Under the pieces are notes generated by a model. That model saw only the letters and a program-made list of their open reading frames with translations. It searched no databases and was not told the DNA's origin. From Boseongicola sp. SB0662_bin_57 (lineage in GTDB: Bacteria; Pseudomonadota; Alphaproteobacteria; Rhodobacterales; Rhodobacteraceae), in NCBI GenBank assembly GCA_009839535.1, contig VXPN01000054.1:1-17434 (forward strand): a stretch of 17,434 nt of DNA. The letters run 5' to 3'. Position numbers and translations under genes: made by a program. This document shows, piece by piece, positions 1-7,284 of the stretch. Position 1 is the first letter of the stretch. Each line of letters begins with the position of its first letter.

Positions 1-728
1 AGGGTAACCTTTCCTAGCTTTACGACTATGGATGATTCCCGGCTGGGGCTTTCGATGAAGACAATGAGCTCAGCGACCGCGAAGAGCCGGAAAATCGCGA
101 CCAGGAAGTCGACGCCGTCCATCAGGTGCAGGTTGCCGCCGGTGAAGCGAGGCATCCCGGTCTGGTTGTCGAGCCCGATCATGGCGATGCCGAGCCCCAT
201 GCAGGAGGCAAGGGCGGCCTTGGCCTGGTTCCTGGAGGCAATGCCACCCAAGGTCGAGAACGCCAGCAGGTAGAGCGCAAAGTACTCAGACGGGCCGAAC
301 TGGTAGGCAATGCGCGACAGGAGCGGCGCAAGCAGCATCAGGCCGATCGTTGCAAACAGCGCACCGAAGAAGCTGGCAAAGCCGGACAGCACGAGAGCGT
401 CTCCGGCGCGTCCCGCCTTGGCCATCGGGTAGCCGTCAAGCGTCGTCATCAGCGCAGGCTCGTCGCCGGGGATGTTGAGGAGGATGGAACTTATTCGCCC
501 GCCGTACATCGCGCCGTAATAGACGGCGGTCATCAGGACGAGGGCGGATGTCGCGTCGAGGCCGAGCGAGAATGCAAGCGGGATCAGGATGGCGACGCCG
601 TTCGACGGGCCGAGGCCCGGAAGCGCGCCGATGATGGTTCCGAGAAAGCACCCGGCAACGGCGAGAAAGAGCGTGAACGGCGTGAGCGCGACGCTGAAGC
701 CGAGGGCGAGGTTCGAGAGGAGTTCCAT
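1..728 (-). CDS. tctA: Tripartite tricarboxylate transporter large permease TctA (partial, N-terminal half)
   Basis: This is the large membrane subunit of a TTT-family secondary transporter, which imports carboxylates delivered by the TctC receptor. I read 242 codons with no stop before the window edge; family members are about 500 residues, so roughly half is missing. Seen in the sequence: a hydrophobic N-terminus, GTIIGALPGLGPSNGVAIL near residues 30-48, and YYGAMYGGRISSILLNIPGDEPA near residues 73-95, which are hallmark TctA segments (family knowledge). The ATG at 728 overlaps the tctB stop by one base (TGATG), so translation is probably coupled. The last 30 or so bases before the edge use codons such as ATA, GTA and CTA that are rare in the neighbours; this may be nothing more than chance at the edge. 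Confidence 0.93.
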   Translation of the reverse strand, partial: MELLSNLALGFSVALTPFTLFLAVAGCFLGTIIGALPGLGPSNGVAILIPLAFSLGLDATSALVLMTAVYYGAMYGGRISSILLNIPGDEPALMTTLDGYPMAKAGRAGDALVLSGFASFFGALFATIGLMLLAPLLSRIAYQFGPSEYFALYLLAFSTLGGIASRNQAKAALASCMGLGIAMIGLDNQTGMPRFTGGNLHLMDGVDFLVAIFRLFAVAELIVFIESPSRESSIVVKLGKVT

Positions 729-1171
729 CAGCCCAGCCACGCCTTGGGCAAGGGCTGAAGCCCGAGGCCGAGCGCGTACTTGAATATCAGGAACAGCCCG
801 ATCGACAGGCCCAGTCCCGTGATTGCCGCAGGCAGCGGACGAGGGGAGATCTGGAAGCTCAGGATGGCCGCGCAGACCGCCGTGGGCATCAGGAAGCCGA
901 GCGGCTTCAGGGCATGGGCATAGGCAACCATGACGAGGACGGCGATCGCGATGTTGCCAAGCGTCATTCGGCCGGGCCACGCCGGATCGTCATCGGGTCG
1001 GAAGACAAACACCAGCCCGCAGATCGCTGCGACCCCGGCCAGCATGAGCGGGAAGGTCTTGGATCCGACAGGATCCGACATGAAGCTGGCCTGTATCTGG
1101 AAGGCGCCCGCCGTATAGGCGAGCGCCCCCAGTATCACGACCACTCCGAAGAGACGGTCGGAGAGTTTCAC
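728..1171 (-). CDS. tctB: Tripartite tricarboxylate transporter small permease TctB
   Basis: This is the small membrane subunit of the same TTT transporter, 147 residues, about the family's normal size. It shows four hydrophobic stretches (roughly residues 7-24, 40-57, 70-88 and 94-135 as a pair) and the motif DPVGSKTFPLML, matching the TctB pattern of a DPxGPxxFP segment after the first helix. I chose the GTG at 1171, giving VKLSDRLFGVV, because it makes a four-base GTGA overlap with the tctC stop; the longer open frame upstream runs through tctC in another frame and looks spurious. A tandem 10-base repeat (GGATCCGACA twice, 1061-1080) lies inside it without breaking the frame. Confidence 0.9.
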   Translation of the reverse strand: MKLSDRLFGVVVILGALAYTAGAFQIQASFMSDPVGSKTFPLMLAGVAAICGLVFVFRPDDDPAWPGRMTLGNIAIAVLVMVAYAHALKPLGFLMPTAVCAAILSFQISPRPLPAAITGLGLSIGLFLIFKYALGLGLQPLPKAWLG

Positions 1172-2133
1172 TGGATTACGCCGATCTCTTTCGAAAGTTC
1201 GACGGTATCGGCAATGACGCCGTCCACCCAGCTCTGGAAGTCGCCGCCGACCTTGGTGAAGGGGGCGAGACCGTTGGCGACCATGGCGTCCTGCCATTCC
1301 TGGCTGTCCGCCACGGCCTGGAGCCTGGCGCCCCATGCCTCGAAGTCGGCGTCGGAGATGCCCTTTGGCACGTAGAGGCCGCGCCAGTTCACGGCGACCA
1401 CGTCAAAGCCCTGCTCCACCGCAGTCGGGATGTCCTCGAAGCCCGGCACCCGCTCCTCGGTGAGGACGGCAAGCGCGCGCACCTCGCCCGACTGGAGGAA
1501 GCCGACGATTTCGGACATGTCGCCGGTCATGCCTTGGGTGAAGCCGCCGATCGTCTGGGTGATCGCGTCGCCACCGCCGTCAAGGCCGATGTACTTGACC
1601 TTGGTGATGTCGGTGAAACCGGCCTCCTTGAGGACCATAAGCACCTTCAGGTGATCGAAACCGCCCGCCGCCGAGCCGCCGCCGAAAGCGACGGAGCCGG
1701 GATCGGCCTTGATTGCCTCGACCATGTCGCCGAGCGACATGAACGGGCTGTCGGCGGCCACGACGATCACGCCGGGATCGGCGCCGATCGCGCCCACGAA
1801 GCGCACCTGGTCGGCGGTCATGCCGGCATAGGCGTTCTGTGCAAGGCGCGTTGCCGTGGCCTGGCTGGCAGCGACGATCAGGTTGTTGTCGTCTCCGCGT
1901 TCATTGACCACGTGGCTGTAGGCCAGGCCGCCGCCGCCGCCGGCCATGTTGGTGACCTGAACCGGGGAGTCCACCTGGCCGATGTCGTACAGGATCTTGC
2001 CGATCTGGCGACAGGTGAAATCCCAGCCGCCGCCGGGGTTGGCCGGAGCGATGCACTCGGTCGCCGCCAAAGCGGCCGAGCCCGCAACTGACATAATCGC
2101 GCCCAATGCGAGCGCCCGTACTTTTGTATGCAT
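1168..2133 (-). CDS. tctC: Tripartite tricarboxylate transporter solute-binding protein TctC
   Basis: This is the periplasmic receptor of the TTT transporter, 321 residues, the usual family length. It has a clear signal peptide: Lys4 and Arg6, a hydrophobic core, then GSAALAA before the mature start near TECIAPANPGGGWD. That last segment is the typical Bug/TctC N-terminus (APxxPGGxxD). Further typical pieces are the glycine-rich VTNMAGGGGG near residues 60-69 and the ADSPFMSLGDMV region near 127-138. A GGGAG ribosome binding site sits seven bases before the ATG. Gene order tctC-tctB-tctA is canonical. No TctD/TctE-type two-component genes are in the window. Bug-family ligands range from citrate to amino and aromatic acids, so the substrate cannot be told from sequence alone. 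Confidence 0.95.
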   Translation of the reverse strand: MHTKVRALALGAIMSVAGSAALAATECIAPANPGGGWDFTCRQIGKILYDIGQVDSPVQVTNMAGGGGGLAYSHVVNERGDDNNLIVAASQATATRLAQNAYAGMTADQVRFVGAIGADPGVIVVAADSPFMSLGDMVEAIKADPGSVAFGGGSAAGGFDHLKVLMVLKEAGFTDITKVKYIGLDGGGDAITQTIGGFTQGMTGDMSEIVGFLQSGEVRALAVLTEERVPGFEDIPTAVEQGFDVVAVNWRGLYVPKGISDADFEAWGARLQAVADSQEWQDAMVANGLAPFTKVGGDFQSWVDGVIADTVELSKEIGVIQ

Positions 2134-2157
2134 GTCTTTCTCCCTAGGACTGGTTGA

Positions 2158-2176
2158 TTGCCGCTCATTGCGGCAA
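2158..2176. promoter_or_regulatory. Palindrome in the tctC leader
   Basis: TTGCCGC and GCGGCAA form a perfect seven-base inverted repeat around a five-base centre, 25 bases upstream of the tctC ATG. It lies between the candidate promoter and the ribosome binding site, so it could be an operator or a hairpin in the mRNA leader. No regulator gene is nearby to support a choice. Confidence 0.35.
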
Positions 2177-2186
2177 GTCCGACGGC

Positions 2187-2216
2187 GACATAACGACGAC
2201 GGGCGGAAAATTTCAA
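2187..2216 (-). promoter_or_regulatory. Weak candidate promoter for tctCBA
   Basis: TTGAAA at 2216-2211 and TATGTC at 2192-2187 are separated by 18 bases. The -35 box is good (five of six) but the -10 box matches only half the consensus. The position, about 50 bases before the tctC start, is sensible. Confidence 0.25.
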
Positions 2217-2693
2217 CCCCTCATGGGCAGGGTGGCAGGGCGGTCGCGCCTGGAAAGTCTCTCCTTGGCTCCTGCCGGGTCGCGCTTCACTGCGCGCCCT
2301 GGAACGGCAGGACATGCACCGACATCGCGCGGTTCGGTTGCACGAAGGAAGGGCTTCATTGACGCCTCATGAAGTTCGGGCACGGCATTCCGAGCCACGA
2401 TGCCTGCCCTGCGTCGTTCAAGGCTCTCGATCGGCAGTGCGTGAACCGGACACGCCAAAGGCCTTCGGCGAATCTGGCCGGGTGGCTCCGATGCGGGCTT
2501 GAAAGCAACCTGCGGGCCGGCTCAGCGGCGATCCTTCAAGGGCGCGACAAAGCGTTCGCCGCCGTCTTTGCCATCAAGGTGTGCCTGGCGTTCGGTCTGG
2601 TCAGGGTCGATGACGGGTCGAACGGGATCTTGCCGATGCCGCCGCCCGCCGCCTGATCGCGAGGAAGCGTCCCGCGGCTCCGGCAATTCGCGC

Positions 2694-3560
2694 TCATTCG
2701 ATCCACCGAGGCCACTCGCCGGGCGGCACAGCTCTCCGGAATTCCGCCATGTCTTCGGCCATTGCCCTGTCCACCCGGTCGACATGCGTACGATTGACGA
2801 CGAAGAAGGACGTTTCCGAATGCAGGCAGCCGGAAGGGCAATCCCCCCATGCCTTGCGCATCATGACGAACCAGCGGCCGGACGCCGATGTTGCCGCAAT
2901 GTCCGGTCCACCGCCCAGGTATGTGTCGAACTCGGCGCTGACGACACCATCGATGTCCAGGTATGCCTGCCGTGCCGCACGCAGGTTTGCATGTTCGCTG
3001 AAGTGCATGATCACGGAAGCGAACAATGGCATCGATTCCCACGTGTGCAGGCCCAGCATGGAATTCAGCTCATCGAATTCCTCGAACCCGGTCAGGGGCA
3101 CTCCGCCGGCACCGTTCCAGCGCTGGGCGATGGCATCGAGCAGCCTGCCTTCCACGGCAAGGAGCAGCGTCGCCGGCGCGTGTCGCGATCGTGCCGTGAC
3201 CTCGGTCATTTCCGGGTAGCGATCCCGGATGTGCATCAGCACCTGGCCGATCTCGACGGCAAGCTCGCCTAGCCGCTGTTCGTCCATGAGCAGTTCACTG
3301 GTCTCTCCAAGATGAATCCGCCGTGCGAGTGTTCGCGCATCCGAGGAGGCGCTGCCTCGCGCGGCGGCCGGAGCTTCAATCGTGGGGATTTCGACTGTTT
3401 CTTCGGCGTTCGCGGGCGGAGTGACCGTGGGCAAGGCAACAACCAACAGGGGGAAGACGGCAAGAGCAAGTTGCGGCAACGAGCCCGGTCCGCGAAATCC
3501 ACGCCGAAATCGACACGATGGTTTCGGCAGTTCAAGCCCGGACACGCATTGGTGGTTCAT
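2694..3560 (-). CDS. Exported protein of unknown function with a WGDCPSGC motif
   Basis: I do not recognise this 288-residue protein. The N-terminus has basic residues (CRFRRGFR, 16-23), a hydrophobic stretch (LALAVFPLLVVALPTV, 31-46) and ANA at 50-52, which together look like a Sec signal peptide, so it is probably periplasmic or secreted. The mature part has a helical, charged middle, the segment LTGFEEFDELNSMLGL near 156-171, and WGDCPSGC at 238-245 followed by FF at 252-253. Paired cysteines in a GDCxxGC pattern occur near the end of many exported proteins of unknown function (recollection, not searched) and probably form a disulfide. The start is uncertain: the ATG at 3560 and a GTG at 3566 are both possible, and a GGGAG site fits the GTG better. 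It is divergent from the desaturase gene. Confidence 0.75.
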   Translation of the reverse strand: MNHQCVSGLELPKPSCRFRRGFRGPGSLPQLALAVFPLLVVALPTVTPPANAEETVEIPTIEAPAAARGSASSDARTLARRIHLGETSELLMDEQRLGELAVEIGQVLMHIRDRYPEMTEVTARSRHAPATLLLAVEGRLLDAIAQRWNGAGGVPLTGFEEFDELNSMLGLHTWESMPLFASVIMHFSEHANLRAARQAYLDIDGVVSAEFDTYLGGGPDIAATSASGRWFVMMRKAWGDCPSGCLHSETSFFVVNRTHVDRVDRAMAEDMAEFRRAVPPGEWPRWIE

Positions 3561-3942
3561 CCGCACGCGGTGCTTGCTCCCTGGAGAATTGGCAGCGGCG
3601 CCGACCACCTTGTACGAAGTCCCGCACGAAGAAGCCAGAAGGGGACTGCAATCGTGCAGGCGTCCCGTCGGCATGCAGGACCGCACCTGGGTCCCGGGGC
3701 TTGCGCGCAATTGGCGACATTCGAACTGCAGGCGCCTTGGAAGCCGAAATCGAACACGGTTTCGCGGCGCACCAGGCATCGGTTCCCGGCCAATGCCTTC
3801 GTCCACACCCTGTTGTCCGTCGCCGCTGGCGTGCTGGCGCAAAGAAGGTTCAAATTGGGCAAGGTCGGCATTCCCGGCGTCGCTCGAGGCACGGAATTCG
3901 CAACGTGACCTTGTCCGGAACTCGGGTTAGGCTGCGCCCGCC
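3561..3942. other. Non-coding divergent region upstream of exported-protein and desaturase genes
   Basis: About 380 bases separate the divergent starts and must hold promoters for both genes, but I find no convincing -35/-10 pair on either strand. Open frames crossing it look like extensions of the flanking frames and have no ribosome binding site or recognisable composition. The leader just before the desaturase start contains only a weak GGTTAGG. Confidence 0.5.
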
Positions 3943-4854
3943 ATGGATCACAAGGCTTTCGTCAATTCGGTTCCTGGCCCTGTCCTGGCTGAACTGAGCA
4001 AGACCGAAGACGCCGCCGGTTTGCGGCACCTTGCCGTGCATTTGGGCCTGATCCTCGTCCTGAGCCTGTATGTCGCCGCCGGCGCACCCTTCTGGTGGCT
4101 GGCCATCATGCCCCTTGGCATTGCCATCTGCTTTCTCTTCACCTTGCAGCATGAGGCGACGCACAAGACGCCTTTTGCAACGCTTTGGTTGAATGAATGG
4201 GTCGGACGTCTGGCCGGATTGCCAATCCTGCAGCCGTTCGAATGGTTCCGCTGCTTTCATCTGGCACATCACAGGCATACCAATGATCCCGTGCGTGATC
4301 CGGAACTGATTGGGGGCGCCAGGCCCGAAACATGGGCATCGTACGTGGTTCATGTTTCCGGCCTTCCTTTCTGGCGGGCGATGGCGTGCCAAGTCCTGTC
4401 CAACGCTCTGGGAGCAAACCCTGGCGCCTACGTGCCCGAACGCGCCCGCCGCAGGATTGCACGCGAAGCTCGGTGGATGCTGCTGGCCTATGCCATTGCC
4501 GCGTTCAGCCTGTTTTTCTCGCCGGTGCTCTTTTGGGTCTGGATCCTTCCGTGCCTGCTCGGTCAGCCATTTTTGCGGCTCTACCTTCTGGCGGAGCATG
4601 GGCGATGCGCCTTTGTCGCGGACATGTTCCGGAACACCCGCACGACCTGCACCAACCGAATCGTGCGGTTTCTGACCTGGAACATGCCCTATCATGTCGA
4701 ACATCACACGCTTCCCCAGGTGCCCTTTCACAGGTTGCCCGAGCTGCATGATCACATGCAGGGCCGGCACCAGGTCATCGCTGACGGATACGTGGCGTTT
4801 ACGCGCGACTATGCGGCGTCGATGCGCGGTCGCGATCAAGCCGCGCGAGGATAG
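3943..4854 (+). CDS. Membrane fatty acid desaturase-family protein
   Basis: A 303-residue integral membrane di-iron enzyme of the fatty acid desaturase/hydroxylase superfamily. The three histidine clusters that bind iron are all present: HEATH at 70-74, HLAHHRHT at 106-113, and HVEHH at 251-255 preceded by NMPY. Hydrophobic segments lie at roughly 31-48, 50-68, 178-195 and 196-214, fitting four membrane passes with the histidines on the cytoplasmic face. HHRHTNDPVRDPEL after box two is typical of a bacterial subgroup annotated simply as fatty acid desaturase; carotenoid and lipid hydroxylases share the same boxes, so the substrate is not fixed. The ribosome binding site is weak. No ferredoxin or reductase partner is adjacent. 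A long open frame on the opposite strand is a shadow, since the histidine boxes establish the plus-strand frame. Confidence 0.9.
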   Translation: MDHKAFVNSVPGPVLAELSKTEDAAGLRHLAVHLGLILVLSLYVAAGAPFWWLAIMPLGIAICFLFTLQHEATHKTPFATLWLNEWVGRLAGLPILQPFEWFRCFHLAHHRHTNDPVRDPELIGGARPETWASYVVHVSGLPFWRAMACQVLSNALGANPGAYVPERARRRIAREARWMLLAYAIAAFSLFFSPVLFWVWILPCLLGQPFLRLYLLAEHGRCAFVADMFRNTRTTCTNRIVRFLTWNMPYHVEHHTLPQVPFHRLPELHDHMQGRHQVIADGYVAFTRDYAASMRGRDQAARG

Positions 4855-4863
4855 GTGCAAGGA

Positions 4864-4888
4864 CGGATCTGCATGGTGTGCAGATCCG
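4864..4888 (+). terminator. Perfect 10-bp stem-loop just after the desaturase gene
   Basis: CGGATCTGCA pairs exactly with TGCAGATCCG around the five-base loop TGGTG, beginning ten bases after the stop codon. No run of T follows, so it is not a textbook intrinsic terminator; it may end or protect the desaturase mRNA. The rest of the gap to 5104 shows no gene. Confidence 0.55.
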
Positions 4889-5104
4889 GCTTGTGTCCGA
4901 AACCTCAATTGCGTCATCGTCAGTCCCTGACGGCCGAGAATTCCCGGAAGCTCCGTGAACGCGTTCGACTTCCCGTCCACCGACAAGTGCGCGAGAACCG
5001 TCTGCGTGCTCCCGCCTCATGGCGCATCCTTCGGGGCAGCGTGAAGGCAGGTCCGAGGGCCCGGAATGAATGGTCGCAATGACGTCATGTCCAGTGCGGT
5101 GAGG

Positions 5105-6229
5105 TTATGTGCGCGCCAGGAAGTCCAGAAAGCGCTGCCAGTCGTATGGCAGCAATTCGTGGCCGCCGGGACGGAGATGATGGCCAAGCGAGGCATGGAG
5201 GGCATGACGCTTCCCGGCCCACATCTCCTCAACGCTGGGCCAGGAGCACGATTCCGGCCAGACGTCGGATGCAGCGACAAGGGCAATGTAGGTGCCGACC
5301 GGATCGGCCCATAGATCCTGTTCGGCGGAGGCGACATAGACTTTTCGGGGTGCCGTGCATGCGACAAGGTGGTGCTGATCCAATGCAGTCGCGCGGCTCT
5401 GAGGCCTGATCCAGTGCGGAAAGGCCGCCGCCATCCCGGCAAGCGTTTCCCCGACCGCGTGCGCGGCGGGGGCCGCGCCGGCACAACCCGAATTGTTCGC
5501 AAGCACCGCGCTGATTCTCGTGTCATTCGCAGCCGCCCAAAGCGCCGCCTTGCCGAGGCGGGAATGACCCGCGACGGCAACTTGCCCCATGTCAATCCCG
5601 CCAAGCCGCTCGGCCGCGTCCAGGAGGCGTTGAATCGCCCACGCCCAGAGCGATATCGCGCCGGTGTCCAGACCCACGAACGGGCAGGCCCCGTGCCGCA
5701 CGATTTCGTCCGGATCGTCCGGCGCCCAGGAACCGTAGCAGCTCACCATCACCGCGTATCCCCGCGCCGTCAGCATCTCGACTGGCCAACGATGGGATTC
5801 CGTGCCGCGCAGCAGGTCGTGAAGCCGTCCGTTCTCGACGCCAAGCTCGGGCTGGCAATGAATGCGTGCCTGCCTGTCGAGCGGAAAGTCCGGCCCTGAG
5901 AGGATGCCCGCAGGACCGGCGAATCCGAGGCCCGCGATCAATGGCGCGTCTTCACGGCTCTCCGGTCGCCAGAGTGCTGCATCGACGGTGAGGGCTCTTG
6001 TGCCATTGGCCGATCGCATCGTGATCTCGATTCGCGCCGCCGAGGACCCGCCCAGAGGGCTGACTTCAACTTCCAGTTCTGCGGGGGCAGGTGGCAACGG
6101 CCCGTAGATGGCGTCGGACAGTTTGTTTCGCCATCTTTCTTGGCGCTCTTCGAGAGGGTCGGGGCCGCCGAGCGATTCGAGCCGGAACGGTCCCGCGAAC
6201 GCGTCCTCCAGCGGGAGGGCCGGGTTCAA
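5105..6229 (-). CDS. CE15-like alpha/beta hydrolase (glucuronoyl esterase-type), probably cytoplasmic
   Basis: A 374-residue serine hydrolase and last gene of the sugar operon. GHSRLGKAALWAA at 221-233 is the nucleophile elbow of carbohydrate esterase family 15, with Ser223 as nucleophile and the Arg and Lys that contact the uronate carboxylate. NNSGCAGAA at 245-253, GETLAGMAAAFPHWI at 260-274, and GGHELLPYDW at 355-364 (catalytic His357) also match the family. CE15 enzymes cleave esters of glucuronic acid, classically lignin-glucuronoxylan links. Two oddities: no signal peptide is visible, though characterised members are usually exported; and the canonical Glu of the fungal QESGAGG motif is Asn246 here, so the acid would have to be another residue such as Asp305 or Glu303 in EQDLWADP. 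The start is TTG at 6229, overlapping the previous stop (TTGA); no upstream start is available. Confidence 0.82.
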   Translation of the reverse strand: MNPALPLEDAFAGPFRLESLGGPDPLEERQERWRNKLSDAIYGPLPPAPAELEVEVSPLGGSSAARIEITMRSANGTRALTVDAALWRPESREDAPLIAGLGFAGPAGILSGPDFPLDRQARIHCQPELGVENGRLHDLLRGTESHRWPVEMLTARGYAVMVSCYGSWAPDDPDEIVRHGACPFVGLDTGAISLWAWAIQRLLDAAERLGGIDMGQVAVAGHSRLGKAALWAAANDTRISAVLANNSGCAGAAPAAHAVGETLAGMAAAFPHWIRPQSRATALDQHHLVACTAPRKVYVASAEQDLWADPVGTYIALVAASDVWPESCSWPSVEEMWAGKRHALHASLGHHLRPGGHELLPYDWQRFLDFLART

Positions 6230-7284
6230 CGTGCCCAGCCATCGTAGAAGGGATGACCGGGCCTGATTGGCAGGTCTTCCGGCTGGCCGGATCGGGCCGA
6301 ACCATAGATCGCGGTGGCAAACTCGATCGACCGCCGGCCGTCTTCCAACGTGACCTCGCGCCCGGGGTGTCCGTCAAGCGCGTCGGCCACTGCGTCGAAG
6401 AGAGCCTCATATCCGGTGCCGCACTCGGGCACGTCCGCAAGCGTCGCGTCAATGTCGCGCTGCCGCGCTCGATCTCGGGCAATGAATGTCCAGCCCCTTG
6501 CGGCCGGGGCGTAGGGCGCATGATCGCTTTCCACGGTGAAGCCCTCGAACATGAGGCGCAGCCGGGACGTGTTGCCGGCCGCCCCAAGCGTTATCGAGGA
6601 TGTCACGAGGGCGCCGTTGCGCATCCGGACGGAAAGTGCCGCGCAGTCCTCGACCTCGATGTCGTTCACGCGCGTAGCGACATCTGCAAAGACTTTCGCA
6701 GCCGGGCCAAGCAGCGACATCAGGAGGTCATGGATGTGGATCGCATGACCCAGGACGGCGCCACCCTGCTCGCCGGCCCAGGTCCCGCGCCAGCCGACGT
6801 CGTAATAGCTTGCGGGTCGGTCCCAATGAGTCTCGATGGTTCCGGCGTAGCAGCGTCCGGCAATGCCGGAGCCAATGAGCGCGCGGAGTTGCGACATCCC
6901 GGGCCCGTAGCGGTACTGGAACACCGGGAAAACGGCCCCGCCGGTCCGCCTTGACCGCTCGATCAGCATGTCCGCTTCCGAAAGCGAACAGGCGAGCGGC
7001 TTTTCGCAGACGACGGTCTTCCCCGCGTCGAGTGCATCAAGGCAAGCCTGGCAGTGCAGATGCGGCGGCAGGCAGACATCGACAATGTCGATCTCGGGGT
7101 CGGACAGGACTTCGCCGACGTCGGTCGTGAAACCGGAGCCCCGGCACTTGCCGGCAAGGTTGCGGCCCCGCGCCTCGTCAAGATCGCAGACGGTCTTGAC
7201 GCGAAACCTCTCGGGCAGGGCCGCATATCCTGCGAGGTGCTGGGCGCCGATGCCCGCGCCGATGATCGCAACCGTCCGCTTCAT
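6226..7284 (-). CDS. Gfo/Idh/MocA family oxidoreductase (first of three)
   Basis: A 352-residue NAD(P)-dependent oxidoreductase probably acting on a sugar, sugar acid or glycoside in the cytoplasm. The Rossmann motif GAGIGA is at 9-14, EKP with the conserved Lys95 at 94-96, and the C-terminal-domain signature reads GGAVLGHAIHIHD at 174-186 with His183 and Asp186. The segment YYDVGWRGTWAGEQGG resembles the corresponding part of the oxidoreductase at 8404-9423, suggesting the two are paralogues. The ATG at 7284 gives a four-base overlap with the preceding gene; the longer open frame upstream lies in another gene. Its stop overlaps the esterase start. Exact substrate unknown. Confidence 0.9.
   Translation of the reverse strand: MKRTVAIIGAGIGAQHLAGYAALPERFRVKTVCDLDEARGRNLAGKCRGSGFTTDVGEVLSDPEIDIVDVCLPPHLHCQACLDALDAGKTVVCEKPLACSLSEADMLIERSRRTGGAVFPVFQYRYGPGMSQLRALIGSGIAGRCYAGTIETHWDRPASYYDVGWRGTWAGEQGGAVLGHAIHIHDLLMSLLGPAAKVFADVATRVNDIEVEDCAALSVRMRNGALVTSSITLGAAGNTSRLRLMFEGFTVESDHAPYAPAARGWTFIARDRARQRDIDATLADVPECGTGYEALFDAVADALDGHPGREVTLEDGRRSIEFATAIYGSARSGQPEDLPIRPGHPFYDGWAR

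Larger units (their letters stand above)
2134..2693. other. Non-coding stretch between tctC and the exported-protein gene
   Basis: About 560 bases lie upstream of tctC and downstream of the exported-protein gene. Apart from the leader palindrome and weak promoter near tctC I see no gene here: the short open frames lack ribosome binding sites and recognisable protein features. No convincing terminator hairpin with a T-run was found after the exported-protein gene. Confidence 0.6.

Noticed and set aside
1061..1080. Tandem 10-base repeat GGATCCGACA twice inside tctB
   Set aside because: It does not break the frame and encodes the family's expected DPVG segment, so it looks like ordinary coding sequence and not a slippage event.
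3557..3892. 111-codon minus-strand frame ending in an ATGA overlap with the exported-protein gene
   Set aside because: The overlap looks like coupling, but the product has no domain or composition of a real protein and no ribosome binding site; taken as coincidence.
3850..4986. 378-codon minus-strand open frame opposite the desaturase
   Set aside because: The plus strand holds all three histidine boxes and membrane helices, so the minus frame is an antisense shadow.
5079..5088. ATGACGTCAT palindrome downstream of the esterase gene
   Set aside because: A ten-base palindrome is expected several times by chance in a window of this length, and its position after a gene end suggests no regulatory role.
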